From Clostridiales bacterium (GTDB lineage: Bacteria > Bacillota > Clostridia > Peptostreptococcales > Anaerovoracaceae), in the NCBI GenBank assembly GCA_015243575.1, contig CP042469.1:2384929-2448928 (forward strand): 64,000 bases of DNA. Direction: 5' to 3'. Shown piece by piece: positions 37,464-46,254 of this stretch. The translations under genes and the position numbers were made by a program. The notes beneath the pieces are model-generated. The model saw only the letters and a program-made list of their open reading frames with translations. It ran no database searches and had not been told where the DNA came from. Position 1 is the first letter of the stretch, and every line of letters begins with the position of its first letter.

Positions 37464-37730
37464 TCAGTTTTCTCCGAATTTCATTGCAAATAACTCTTCA
37501 AGTGTCTTTGCTGCTACCGTTTCATCAGAACCTTCAATTTCTACCGTTAAAGATTCTCCGTATTTCGCATTCAGCGTGATTACGCCCAGTACAGTTTTTA
37601 GATCAAACACCTCACTTTCCTTCTTTACGAAAATTGAGCTTGCAAAGCTGCTGGCGCAGCGTACGATCCTGCTCGCAACGCGGGCATGAATTCCAAACTC
37701 GTTCAAGATTTTAAGTTCCATTGTTATCAT
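37464..37730 (-). CDS. HPr-family phosphocarrier protein with Thr46
   Basis: 88 residues. His15 in GIHARVAS is the EI-dependent phosphorylation site; the usual Pro18 is Val. The regulatory Ser46 of Gram-positive HPr (K-S-I-M-G) is Thr46 here (LKTVLGV), so phosphorylation by HPr kinase may be changed or absent. Its start overlaps the EI stop by 4 bp. It is probably dedicated to this PTS, or it may be the cell's general HPr if the genome has no other. Confidence 0.9.
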   Translation of the reverse strand: MITMELKILNEFGIHARVASRIVRCASSFASSIFVKKESEVFDLKTVLGVITLNAKYGESLTVEIEGSDETVAAKTLEELFAMKFGEN

Positions 37731-39448
37731 CGTCTTACCTCTTTATGACTAAATTGTTGTTTCAAAAACTCCTCCAGTTCCTGAGCTGAATCAAAAAGCA
37801 AAGCTTTTTTCATGATTTCTGCCGCATCGGAGCTTCTGGTTTCGCAGATGATTTTCCTGACCTTGGGAATCGCAGGAATACTCACACTGAGGTTATCAAC
37901 CCCCATTGCCACCCATAATGGAATGAGTGCGGGGATTTCACCTGCCTGACCGCAGATATCCACTTCAATTCCATTTCGTTTTCCGCATTCGCAAATATGT
38001 TTGATTGCTCTTAATAATGTCGGTTGGAAATATGAGTTCAAACCGGTTACCCTTTGATTCATTCGGTCAGCAGCAAAAAGATATTGAGTCAGATCGTTTG
38101 TCCCGATACTAAAAAAGTCTACTTCTCTGGCAAACCGATCCGCATCAAATGCAGCAGCCGGTGTCTCTACCATCATCCCTATGTGAATGGCTCCAGCATG
38201 AGGGATTCCCTTTTTCTCCAGTTCCGCCTTGACTTCTTCCGCAAGTGCTCTCGTTCTTAAAACCTCGTCAATGGTAGCAATCATCGGCACCATAAACGAT
38301 GTATTTCCTCCGGCTCCTGCCCGCAATATGGCAGAAATTTGTGTTTTAAAGAGCTCCGGATGATCCAAGCAATATCGAATGGCACGATACCCCAGAAATG
38401 GATTTTCTTCCTTTTCAATCCCCAGGCTCCCGATATTCTTATCACCGCCAGCATCCAGGGTTCTGATAATCAAAGGCCGCCCTTCCAGCCTCTTAGCTAT
38501 GTTCGAATAGACCTTATACTGAAGCTCTTCCGTCGGTAAGCTTTCACCAGCCATATACAGAAATTCTGTCCGAAACAGCCCCACTCCTTCTCCCCCGTTT
38601 TCCAGCAAAGCTGTCACATCATTTTCCGAGGTGATATTGGCATAGACCTGCATCTTTGTTCCATCCAGCGTCTGCGTGGCGCATTTCTTGTATCGATCAA
38701 GCTGCTGCTTTTCTATCTTTTCTTTTGCGGTATATGCCTCATATTCCGCCGTCTGCGCCTGGGTCGGATTGGTGATTACCTCGCCGGTACTGCCGTTCAT
38801 GATTACCATTTCTCCGTGAATCGCCTGATCCAAAAGTCCCTCTATCCCTACGATACAGGGTATGTCCATGGCTCTGGCAATAATTACGCTGTGGGAGGAG
38901 CTGCCTCCCTTCTCAAGCAGGATTCCCTTTACTCTATCACGGTTGATTCCTGCCGTTTGTGACGGGGTCAAGTCGGCGGCGGCTACAATGGAATCTTCCA
39001 AGATACCAGTCAGGGTTTTCTGTTCTTTCCCCGTGAGGATAGCGTTGAGTCTTCTTGAAATATCAACCATATCGATGGTACGCTGCTTCAAATAATCGTT
39101 GTCCATATTCTCAAAAAGCGCTATATACTTTTGAGCCGCAATATGAACCGCATATTCGCAATTGACCTGTTCCTTTTGAACAGCAGTCTGAATGAGACCT
39201 AAAAAACCGGTATCCTCCAGCAGTAAAAGCTGGTAATCAAAAATCTCCCGGTTATCTGCTGCCATATGTTCAGGCATTGCCCCCATAATTTCTTCCAACT
39301 GTGCCCCACAGACTTCCTTTGCTGCTAAGAAACGCTGATATTCTGTTTCAGGGTCATCAACAATTCTCTTTTCTATTAGAACGGTATCTTCATCCAGAAG
39401 ATACGTTTTGGCCTTTGCCATTCCTGGCACAACACCGATTCCAACCAT
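37727..39448 (-). CDS. ptsI: Phosphoenolpyruvate-protein phosphotransferase, Enzyme I
   Basis: 573 residues from the ATG at 39448 (AGGG eight bases upstream); the longer frame to 39649 adds residues unlike EI. It begins GIGVVPGMAKAKTYLL, has the phosphorylated His186 in GGSSSHSVIIARAMDIPCIVG (read in parts), and a C-terminal PEP-binding barrel with LFRTEFLYM, FSIGTNDLTQYLFA and DICGQAGE (Cys acid). It moves phosphate from PEP to HPr. Having EI and HPr at the head of a sugar-specific PTS operon is uncommon. Confidence 0.95.
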   Translation of the reverse strand: MVGIGVVPGMAKAKTYLLDEDTVLIEKRIVDDPETEYQRFLAAKEVCGAQLEEIMGAMPEHMAADNREIFDYQLLLLEDTGFLGLIQTAVQKEQVNCEYAVHIAAQKYIALFENMDNDYLKQRTIDMVDISRRLNAILTGKEQKTLTGILEDSIVAAADLTPSQTAGINRDRVKGILLEKGGSSSHSVIIARAMDIPCIVGIEGLLDQAIHGEMVIMNGSTGEVITNPTQAQTAEYEAYTAKEKIEKQQLDRYKKCATQTLDGTKMQVYANITSENDVTALLENGGEGVGLFRTEFLYMAGESLPTEELQYKVYSNIAKRLEGRPLIIRTLDAGGDKNIGSLGIEKEENPFLGYRAIRYCLDHPELFKTQISAILRAGAGGNTSFMVPMIATIDEVLRTRALAEEVKAELEKKGIPHAGAIHIGMMVETPAAAFDADRFAREVDFFSIGTNDLTQYLFAADRMNQRVTGLNSYFQPTLLRAIKHICECGKRNGIEVDICGQAGEIPALIPLWVAMGVDNLSVSIPAIPKVRKIICETRSSDAAEIMKKALLFDSAQELEEFLKQQFSHKEVRR

Positions 39449-39651
39449 TTTCATCACCCTAATCATTACTGTTTTATCTGTGTTATCCTCAATTAAACAT
39501 AATCTTAGCATGGTGCATTTTAAAAAGGAACGGTGCAAAAGTCCATTTAATTGCCAAAACGATATGGAAAAGAAGATTACTTTTTTAGAATATAATGGAA
39601 TAAGAATCCATCTTGTAGAAAATAACGAATTTATTGCTACATTGGCCACAC

Positions 39652-39680
39652 AAAAAACCGTTCGTTGCCGAACGGTTTTT
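39652..39680. terminator. Terminator between alcohol dehydrogenase and ptsI
   Basis: AAAAACCGTTCG pairs with CGAACGGTTTTT across a TTGC loop, a symmetric stem with A and T tracts. It serves the leftward alcohol dehydrogenase transcript. Confidence 0.85.
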
Positions 39681-39695
39681 GTGAGTAAGCGATGA

Positions 39696-39772
39696 TCGTT
39701 ATCTTCACACTGCTGCGCTTACAGCGTTATAATATCGTTATGTTCACACTGCTGCACTTACAGTGTTATAAT
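39696..39772. repeat. Two tandem 38-bp copies with compensatory changes
   Basis: 39696-39733 and 39735-39772 are identical at 35 of 38 positions. Two of the three differences are paired: CGCT-TAC-AGCG in the first copy is CACT-TAC-AGTG in the second, keeping a 4-bp hairpin. They lie between the alcohol dehydrogenase stop codon and its terminator. Confidence 0.8.
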
Positions 39773-39814
39773 CCTGATGTGTTTGCGGATTGTGAGCAGG
39801 TTGAATGCGGCCAC

Positions 39815-40984
39815 CTACAGATCTACTTCTGTACCATAATAAATGCAAGTAAAGAGTTGTTCCATTTCTGCAGGAGTTATTGGTCTCGGGTTGGAACCGG
39901 TACAGGCATCTCCTACTGCCAGTTCAGCAATCAGCGCGATCTTTTCCTTGAACTCGTCTTCCAGAATGCCGAATTCCTTCAGGCTCTTTGGAATGCCAAG
40001 GGCAACATTGTAAGCATCAATCTTGTCACAGAGCTGCTTCACTAATTCAGCATCAGTTCCCGTGAGGTCGACACTTCTGGCGATATCCGCATATCTTGCC
40101 TCTGCGTTCTTTGCATTAAACTTGATAACATAAGGCAGGTAGATTGCATTGGCACAGCCGTGAGGAATATGTCCCGTGGAGAATGCTGCCCCCGTTTTGT
40201 GGGCCATAGAATGGACGATTCCCAGCAATGCGTTGGTGAACGCCTGACCTGCCAGACATTGGGCATAGTGCATCTGCTCTCTTGCCGCCATATCTCCCTC
40301 AAAGGAAGCAGGAAGATATTCAAATACCATCTGGATTGCCTTGATGGCAAGGGGATCGGTGAACGGTGAATTCAGCGTGGATACATAAGCTTCCACCGCA
40401 TGGGTCAGAGCATCCATACCAGTATGTGCCGTTAAGGTTGGCGGCATGGTCTCTGCCAGATCCGGGTCAACGATGGCGATGTCCGGTGTGATATTATAGT
40501 CAGCCAGCGGATACTTTACGCCCTTGGCATAGTCAGTGATAACGGAGAAAGCCGTTACTTCCGTCGCAGTACCCGATGTGGAAGGAATGGCAACAAACTG
40601 AGCCTTCTTTCTGAGTGTAGGGAAGGAAAACGGCTGGATGATATCTTCAAAGGAAGTCTCGGGATATTCATAAAATACCCACATGGCTTTGGCTGCATCA
40701 ATGGGAGAACCGCCGCCCATGGAGATGATCCAATCTGGTTCAAATTCTCTCATCATCTCCGCACCCTTCATAACGGTCTCCACCGAAGGATCGGGCTCAA
40801 CATTTTCAAATAATTTGGTTTCAATTCCGGCTTCTGTCAGATACGCCACCGCACGATCCACAAATCCAAACTTTTTCATAGAACCGCCGCCCAGGACGAG
40901 TACGGCTTTTTTTCCTTTCAGGCTTTTCAGCTGTTCCAGGGAACCTTTTCCGTAGTACATATCTCTTGGTAATGTAAATCTCAT
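39815..40984 (-). CDS. Iron-containing (group III) alcohol dehydrogenase
   Basis: 389 residues, start ATG at 40984. NAD(P) site GGGSPIDAAKAM, the iron-binding Asp/His set within GMDALTHAVEAYVS, HSMAHKTGA and the following GHIPHGCANAIYLP. These enzymes interconvert alcohols and aldehydes with NAD(P)H; the sequence is close to butanol/1,3-propanediol-dehydrogenase-like members. It is expressed alone from a sigma-54 promoter 122 bp upstream, beside an AcoR-like activator. Expression should therefore depend on a specific inducer, perhaps an aldehyde or alcohol. Confidence 0.93.
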   Translation of the reverse strand: MRFTLPRDMYYGKGSLEQLKSLKGKKAVLVLGGGSMKKFGFVDRAVAYLTEAGIETKLFENVEPDPSVETVMKGAEMMREFEPDWIISMGGGSPIDAAKAMWVFYEYPETSFEDIIQPFSFPTLRKKAQFVAIPSTSGTATEVTAFSVITDYAKGVKYPLADYNITPDIAIVDPDLAETMPPTLTAHTGMDALTHAVEAYVSTLNSPFTDPLAIKAIQMVFEYLPASFEGDMAAREQMHYAQCLAGQAFTNALLGIVHSMAHKTGAAFSTGHIPHGCANAIYLPYVIKFNAKNAEARYADIARSVDLTGTDAELVKQLCDKIDAYNVALGIPKSLKEFGILEDEFKEKIALIAELAVGDACTGSNPRPITPAEMEQLFTCIYYGTEVDL

Positions 40985-41105
40985 CGTAACAACCCACTTT
41001 CTTCTTAGAACGCGTCTAAAATCTCACTGCACGCTTACGGCACAAGTAATATTCAAACATGTTCCAATGTTAAAAAAATAATTATCCAATATGTACTTTT
41101 TAATT

Positions 41106-41121
41106 TGCAATTGTCGTGCCA
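41106..41121 (-). promoter_or_regulatory. Sigma-54 (-24/-12) promoter of the alcohol dehydrogenase gene
   Basis: TGGCACGACAATTGCA on the minus strand, with GG and GC exactly 10 bp apart: it matches the TGGCACG-N4-TTGCA consensus at every defined position. Confidence 0.9.
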
Positions 41122-41195
41122 AGTAGCAAATGACTTCATATCCTCAGTTATTTCAACGTTCGCAATCGAAGTATTTTTATAAAAAAAAGAAGCGT

Positions 41196-41245
41196 TGCAT
41201 ATTCCAACACTTCTTGCGATTATATACGATGCATTTTCCAACACT
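41196..41245. promoter_or_regulatory. Candidate enhancer (UAS) for the sigma-54 activator
   Basis: TGCATWTTCCAACACT occurs twice, at 41196-41211 and 41230-41245, 34 bp apart and 75-124 bp upstream of the -24 box, the normal place for activator sites. The second copy extends into CAACA-C-TGTTG, a perfect inverted repeat. Confidence 0.65.
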
Positions 41246-41347
41246 GTTGTTTTTTTCGACAGTCTGTTTCCTGCATATTGCCAATAGTTTAACATACCTC
41301 GTTCAGAAACGCTGCGGACTCCTGCATGTTTCTATAAGAAAGCACAT

Positions 41348-41414
41348 GTTTCAAATGTCCGCAGGTTTCAAATATCCGCAGGTTTCAGATGTCCGCAGGT
41401 TTCAAATATCCGCA
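41348..41414. repeat. Four tandem 17-bp repeats after the sigma-54 activator gene
   Basis: Units of GTTTCAAATRTCCGCAG at 41348, 41365, 41382 and 41399, alternating in one base pair. The last unit ends 3 bp from the activator's stop codon. Confidence 0.85.
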
Positions 41415-41417
41415 TTT

Positions 41418-43322
41418 TTAAATGCCCTTCTCTTTCTGATACCTGTTGATTTTAGCATGAAGTGTGCTTCGGTTCACCCCTAGCACCTGTGCCGCTCTGG
41501 TGATATTCCCTCCGCATTTTTCAACACAAGTCAGGATTGCTCTTTTTTCCCATTCTTCCAGGGAGCACATGTCGTAGAAAGAACCCAAAGGCGTCTCCAC
41601 TTGATATGGTTCCGACTCTTGAATTTCAAATTCCAGTGAAGTATTTCCGTCCATATTCACAATGTTTTCAATACAGTTTTCCATTTCTCTGATATTCCCG
41701 GGCCAGCGGTATCTTAGCAGCTTTTCATAAACGTCCAGCTGAACCTTTGGGATGGGTTTTCCCAGCTTTACCGCTTTCACTTTTAAAAAGTGCCTGATCA
41801 TCAGTTCTATGTCGCCTTCCCGCTCCCTCAGCGGCGGAACATAGATGGGAATAACGCTTAATCGGTAGTAGAGGTCTTCCCGAAAGGTACCCCGTTCTAT
41901 TTCTTTTTTCAGATCTTTATTGGTCGCTGCTATAATTCTTACGTCGGTTATGGTGCACTTATTCCCTCCCAGCCGATTGACACAGCCCTCCTGGAGCACC
42001 CGCAAAAGACTCACTTGCATATCCAGCGGCATTTCCCCGATTTCATCCAGAAACAGGGTTCCTCCATTGGCTAGTTCAAATTTCCCAGGATGGCCTCCCC
42101 GCTTGGCTCCCGTAAAGGCGCCCTCTTCATATCCAAAGAGTTCACTCTCAATCAGGCTTTTGGGAATGGCTCCGCAGTTGATTGCTACAAAGCTGCTGTT
42201 TTTCCTGCTGCTGTTGTTATGGATGGACTGGGCAATCAACTCCTTACCCGTGCCGCTTTCTCCCTGAATCAAAACGGTAGAGGGACTGTCAGAGATGCTT
42301 TTCACCTGAGCTTTCAGCTTCACAATACTTTTGCTTTCTCCGATAATGTCATCAAACGTATAAGCCGCAATCATCCCTGTATATTTGTTGATCATATTAT
42401 AAACATTTTGGATATCCTTAAAAACCGCCACGGTTCCGGTAATCTTTCCATTCGGGTTCTTGATAGGATATACGCTTAAATCAAACCGGTTCTTCTTTTG
42501 ATTTCCAAAGTAGATGATCTCCCTGTTTTCAAAGGCATTCTTCTCCTTGAGCTGGGTGATGATCCACTCCCAGTTTTCCAGTATCTGACGTGCTTTTTTT
42601 TGCAGAATTTCCCCTCTGTCGATTTCCAGCATCCTGCACAGATTATTGTTGACCGCCTTTACCACGCCGTTTGTATCTGCCGCAAAAAAGCCAGAATTCA
42701 TAGAGTCCATTACGGTACTGAGGTAATCATAGGCTCCTTTTAATTCCGTTTCGGCTTTCTCCGCCGTAAGCTGATGTTCGATGGACTTAACCGCTGCAAC
42801 CACAAGCCCCAGCGTGTGGGGGTGGGCAGACTGACGCCAGCCGGTGAGATTCAGGCATCCGATGATTGCCCCGTTCTCGTCATGAATCACTGCAGCAGAA
42901 CAGGTCCAGATATAAAAAGCCCTGATATAATGATCCTCACCCGAGGTTTGAATGGAGCAGTCCTCATGGAGTGCCGCACCCATGGAGTTGGTTCCAGTAC
43001 TTTTTTCACTCATATCCGAACCAACCACGATTCTGGCCTTGGCTTGTCCTTCCAAAATGTCTTCGTCCCCAATAATGGTCAAAACCACCCCGCTTCGGTC
43101 CGTGAGATAGATGGAAAAGCCAGAATCCCGGAGCACGTCATACAGGATCTCCATAAATGGTTTAGCGATTTGAATGAGTGCATCGTTTTCTTCCAGTACC
43201 GCCGCGAGTTCTGCTCCCTGCAAGATCCATGCAGGACCCGGACGATCCTTATCTACACCATATTGAGCCGAACGCTCCTGAGAGCGCCAGATAATATCTT
43301 TATATTTTGCTGTTGAGTTCAT
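41418..43322 (-). CDS. Sigma-54-dependent transcriptional activator, AcoR-like (GAF-PAS-AAA-Fis)
   Basis: 634 residues. An N-terminal GAF-type sensor (~60-190; SEKSTGTNSMGAALHE is the AcoR hallmark), a PAS domain (~205-310; VMDSMNSGFFAADTNG), then the AAA+ domain with Walker A GESGTGKE near residue 350, the sigma-54-contacting GAFTGA near 400, Walker B LFLDEIGEMP and arginine fingers in FREDLYYRL. A Fis-type helix-turn-helix (NITRAAQVLGVNRSTLHAKI) closes it. It should activate the adjacent alcohol dehydrogenase gene, whose promoter is sigma-54-type. No receiver domain, so a small molecule is the likely signal. Confidence 0.95.
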   Translation of the reverse strand: MNSTAKYKDIIWRSQERSAQYGVDKDRPGPAWILQGAELAAVLEENDALIQIAKPFMEILYDVLRDSGFSIYLTDRSGVVLTIIGDEDILEGQAKARIVVGSDMSEKSTGTNSMGAALHEDCSIQTSGEDHYIRAFYIWTCSAAVIHDENGAIIGCLNLTGWRQSAHPHTLGLVVAAVKSIEHQLTAEKAETELKGAYDYLSTVMDSMNSGFFAADTNGVVKAVNNNLCRMLEIDRGEILQKKARQILENWEWIITQLKEKNAFENREIIYFGNQKKNRFDLSVYPIKNPNGKITGTVAVFKDIQNVYNMINKYTGMIAAYTFDDIIGESKSIVKLKAQVKSISDSPSTVLIQGESGTGKELIAQSIHNNSSRKNSSFVAINCGAIPKSLIESELFGYEEGAFTGAKRGGHPGKFELANGGTLFLDEIGEMPLDMQVSLLRVLQEGCVNRLGGNKCTITDVRIIAATNKDLKKEIERGTFREDLYYRLSVIPIYVPPLREREGDIELMIRHFLKVKAVKLGKPIPKVQLDVYEKLLRYRWPGNIREMENCIENIVNMDGNTSLEFEIQESEPYQVETPLGSFYDMCSLEEWEKRAILTCVEKCGGNITRAAQVLGVNRSTLHAKINRYQKEKGI

Positions 43323-43442
43323 CGATCGTTCTCCTCATGGGATTGAATTTTGCATAACTGGCTTTATGGCTATATTAAAGCACAAACCGCAGATAGAAAT
43401 CAATTTTTTTCATTAGCTGAACTTATTTCAATCGTTCTGGCA

Positions 43443-45251
43443 TTACGTATCGAGATTCTCAAAGGTTACGATTTTACCAGCTTCATCAACATAGAAGTTC
43501 GCCTCATATACACTGCTTATGGAACCATACACAGAATTGTCATTGTACTGCTTTATAATGGAGGCTTCACCAATACCGCACTTTTGAGCATACTGCCTTG
43601 GGGACAGAATATTGCCCGTCTCATTGTCATAATACCAAATAATCCGGTGACGTCCGCCTCCCGCATCTACGATACCATATGCTTCATTCAGCACAAGAGC
43701 CGCTGTGTTTTTCCATGTGTGTACCTCGTAGTCAACGGAATATTCCGCCAGTCTTCCCTGATAGAGCGGCGAATCATCTCCCGCTTCCAATTGACTGAGC
43801 AATTCCTGATAGAGCTCCAGATCGATATTTGCGTTAATTGCATCCCCGTTAGGGACATTGTCAGAAACCTTTGGCAAACGGATCTTGACGTGGGATATAT
43901 ATGGAGGATTGGCATTCGACGGATCTCCCAGCTTCTCCCATGGAAGTTCTATGTCTTTGGAAAAATCCGCGAGGGTTTCAACCTGAAACGCGCTTTTTTT
44001 GTTTACAGGCTGATTGACTAAGTTTTCTGGATTACCCGCACCGTCATAAACATACCTTCTCTCATATGCAGCGATCATTTCGATGGAGGAAACCTTTCCG
44101 TTCTTGATGTAAAACGTAATATCATTGGAGGTCTGATCATCCGGGTAGTAGAAATAGGCATACTCAACCCCCTTGTTTCTTTTACCAATCGGGCTACTGT
44201 CAGATGACCTTGCATTTCTGAGATAATACAAATCATCAGGATACAAGCGCAAGAGTTCCCTTTGAGAGGATCCCACGGAGATTCCTCGGTAGGTTTTCGG
44301 CCCCCACGGTCTGTCGGTACACATATAGCTGACGACAGCAAGCGCCTCCTTGGAATCAGGCATATTGTAGTGTAAGGTCTGGATGAGAAAACCGGCTATT
44401 TCACCAGAAGTGGTAAGATTACCTCTGTCTTCATATTCAGTCAGGGCCGAATAATCTGCAAAATAATCGGTATATTCCACCTTCCTGTTTGTTAGTCTCA
44501 GATAGGACGGTACGGTGTATTGTTTATCGTTCAAACTAATGCGCAAAGGTTCTGACCCATCTTCAAAAATAAAAGAGTACTCATCAATGGTACGGTAGGC
44601 ATCTTCATTAAAATCCGCATCATAATCGGGGAAGTGTTCCTTGAGATATTCTACACACCACGGGTCTGAAAATTCCGGGATTCGTACAACATTGCTTCCG
44701 GTAATCTTGTCATCTACATAGCTGACAATCAAAATTAAATCGCCTGGCGCCGAATCAGCGGTGTAGGGTGTTGTCTTTTCAAAGGAAATCCAGCCTTCTT
44801 TGTCCAGTTCGAAAGATAGGCTTTTTCCTTTTAAAACATTTGCATCGGGCAAAAGCCGATAAGAGAAGTAATAAAATTCCTCGTATGCTGATTTGATGCC
44901 ATCGATGACTCGTTGACCTACCAGCCTGTCGTAAATATCAACTCGCTTTGCAAGCTGCAGGTTGGTGATCTCACTATCCAGAATTTTAATTGCTGCAAGC
45001 GAACCATTGTCGTCCAGCAGATTCCAGCCGCTGGTATAAAATTGTATCGTCTCATCAACCTTTTGCTGGGCCTGCGCAAGAACCTCCGGCGAAGCAGCCA
45101 CCTTTTGTTCCTTAGGCAGCACCGGCACATCGCTTTCTCCGCTATCTTTCTGGCAGAGTCTGTAAATCCCCAGGCCGGAAAGAAATAAAACGCAGGCCAA
45201 TAGAACCCATAGAATTTTTTTGTCCCGGAAGTGAATCAAGATTTGTTTCAT
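43443..45251 (-). CDS. Membrane-anchored extracellular protein of unknown function
   Basis: 602 residues from the ATG at 45251 (AAAGGG nine bases upstream). One N-terminal membrane helix (ILWVLLACVLFLSGLGIY) and a short linker lead to a large outside part. No family is clear for residues ~60-450. The last ~150 residues (LPKVSDNVPNGDAINANI, YSVDYEVHTWKNTAALVL, YYDNETGNILS) have the pattern of DUF3298/RsiV-type C-terminal domains, which bind ligands such as lysozyme in anti-sigma factors. No sigma factor gene is next to it. Monocistronic. Confidence 0.75.
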   Translation of the reverse strand: MKQILIHFRDKKILWVLLACVLFLSGLGIYRLCQKDSGESDVPVLPKEQKVAASPEVLAQAQQKVDETIQFYTSGWNLLDDNGSLAAIKILDSEITNLQLAKRVDIYDRLVGQRVIDGIKSAYEEFYYFSYRLLPDANVLKGKSLSFELDKEGWISFEKTTPYTADSAPGDLILIVSYVDDKITGSNVVRIPEFSDPWCVEYLKEHFPDYDADFNEDAYRTIDEYSFIFEDGSEPLRISLNDKQYTVPSYLRLTNRKVEYTDYFADYSALTEYEDRGNLTTSGEIAGFLIQTLHYNMPDSKEALAVVSYMCTDRPWGPKTYRGISVGSSQRELLRLYPDDLYYLRNARSSDSSPIGKRNKGVEYAYFYYPDDQTSNDITFYIKNGKVSSIEMIAAYERRYVYDGAGNPENLVNQPVNKKSAFQVETLADFSKDIELPWEKLGDPSNANPPYISHVKIRLPKVSDNVPNGDAINANIDLELYQELLSQLEAGDDSPLYQGRLAEYSVDYEVHTWKNTAALVLNEAYGIVDAGGGRHRIIWYYDNETGNILSPRQYAQKCGIGEASIIKQYNDNSVYGSISSVYEANFYVDEAGKIVTFENLDT

Positions 45252-45279
45252 GTTAACCATGCCCTTTCTGATTTTTTTA

Positions 45280-45298
45280 CGTACTGACAAAGAGTACG
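45280..45298. promoter_or_regulatory. Inverted repeat upstream of the unknown membrane-anchored gene
   Basis: CGTACT-N7-AGTACG, a perfect 6-bp inverted repeat 29 bp before the start codon. It may be an operator. Confidence 0.35.
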
Positions 45299-45582
45299 CC
45301 ATAGAAATCACATGAAAGATGTTCTATTAAAGCGATGCATAGAGAAAACAAGGCGTATTTTTATATCTATAATAACAGAATTAGTAACCACAATATTTAC
45401 AGAGGATATCACAAAGAAAGCTTCAATACCGTTAGTATATCACAAGAAAAAAGATGCCGTCTATCGCACAGACGAAAATAGAGGCGTGCTGCGCCTCTAT
45501 TTTCGTTGTTAACCTATTAGCCCAAGGAAGCACTGATTCAATCATCAGTTTAATCGTTTCCCTGTTCTACTCCCGATCCGAT
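45299..45582. other. AT-rich intergenic region with a 15-bp hairpin
   Basis: No gene is supported here. The main feature is the long perfect hairpin at 45472-45506; the rest would contain the promoter of the leftward unknown gene. Confidence 0.4.
45472..45506. terminator. Long perfect hairpin, probable terminator
   Basis: ACGAAAATAGAGGCG (45472-45486) pairs perfectly over 15 bp with 45492-45506 around a TGCTG loop. The T tract sits inside the stem rather than after it. It would end the leftward flavoprotein transcript. Confidence 0.6.
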
Positions 45583-46254
45583 CTACATTCCAATATACTT
45601 TACATAATCCTGGACGGACATAAGGGGCATCTCCAATTTTGCCTTTGTTATTTCTGTAACCTCCCCACTATGTGCCATCTCAAAACCGGCCCGTTCTACG
45701 ACCTCCAAATATTCATCAACCGTGCTTTTGACTGCTTCATCGGTACTTTTCAGGAGCTTTCCGCAGTTTCTGTAGATTTCCAAGCTGGGGTTACATGGCG
45801 CAGAAACCGCCTTCATGATCTCGAAATTCTTATCCCCGGGGAAACCGCAGTTTGATATCACTACGAATTTCTGTTCCTTAGGTTTGGTGTCGGCCAGATC
45901 AAAAGTTTCGTTGGTCTGTACGATTAACGGCGATTTCAGGGGCACGAGACGATCCAGAAAATTTTTCAGCACTGCCGTCATATTCCATGTGAAAACAGGG
46001 GTACCTAAACATACGACATCAGCTGTCATATACTTTTCAAGCAGCTCGGTCATATCATCCTGCATAATGCACTGACCCGGTGTTTTAAACCAACATGCAA
46101 AGCAGCCCTTACAGTATCCGATGTTCTTATCAATCAAAAATACAGTTTCCGTTTCTGCCCCTGCCCGCTGGGCCCCCTGCAGAAATGCTTTATCTATCAC
46201 ATGGGTTGCGCTGTTTTTTCCGGCAGGGCTTCCATTAAAATTCACAAATTTCAT
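45583..46254 (-). CDS. Flavodoxin-like NAD(P)H-dependent FMN oxidoreductase
   Basis: 223 residues. FNGSPAGKNSATHVI binds the FMN phosphate at the N-terminus; YCKGCFACWFKTPGQCIMQDD is a cysteine cluster seen in the NADPH-dependent FMN reductase/iron-sulfur flavoprotein group; GTPVFTWNMTAVLKNFLDR contacts the isoalloxazine ring. The cysteines (CxxCxxC...C) could bind an iron-sulfur cluster or be redox active, as in clostridial flavoproteins. Monocistronic. Confidence 0.85.
   Translation of the reverse strand: MKFVNFNGSPAGKNSATHVIDKAFLQGAQRAGAETETVFLIDKNIGYCKGCFACWFKTPGQCIMQDDMTELLEKYMTADVVCLGTPVFTWNMTAVLKNFLDRLVPLKSPLIVQTNETFDLADTKPKEQKFVVISNCGFPGDKNFEIMKAVSAPCNPSLEIYRNCGKLLKSTDEAVKSTVDEYLEVVERAGFEMAHSGEVTEITKAKLEMPLMSVQDYVKYIGM

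Noticed and set aside
41348-41414. CRISPR array
   Set aside because: Units are 17 bp with no spacers between them and no cas genes in the window; the same applies to the 18-bp arrays at 53044 and 63128.
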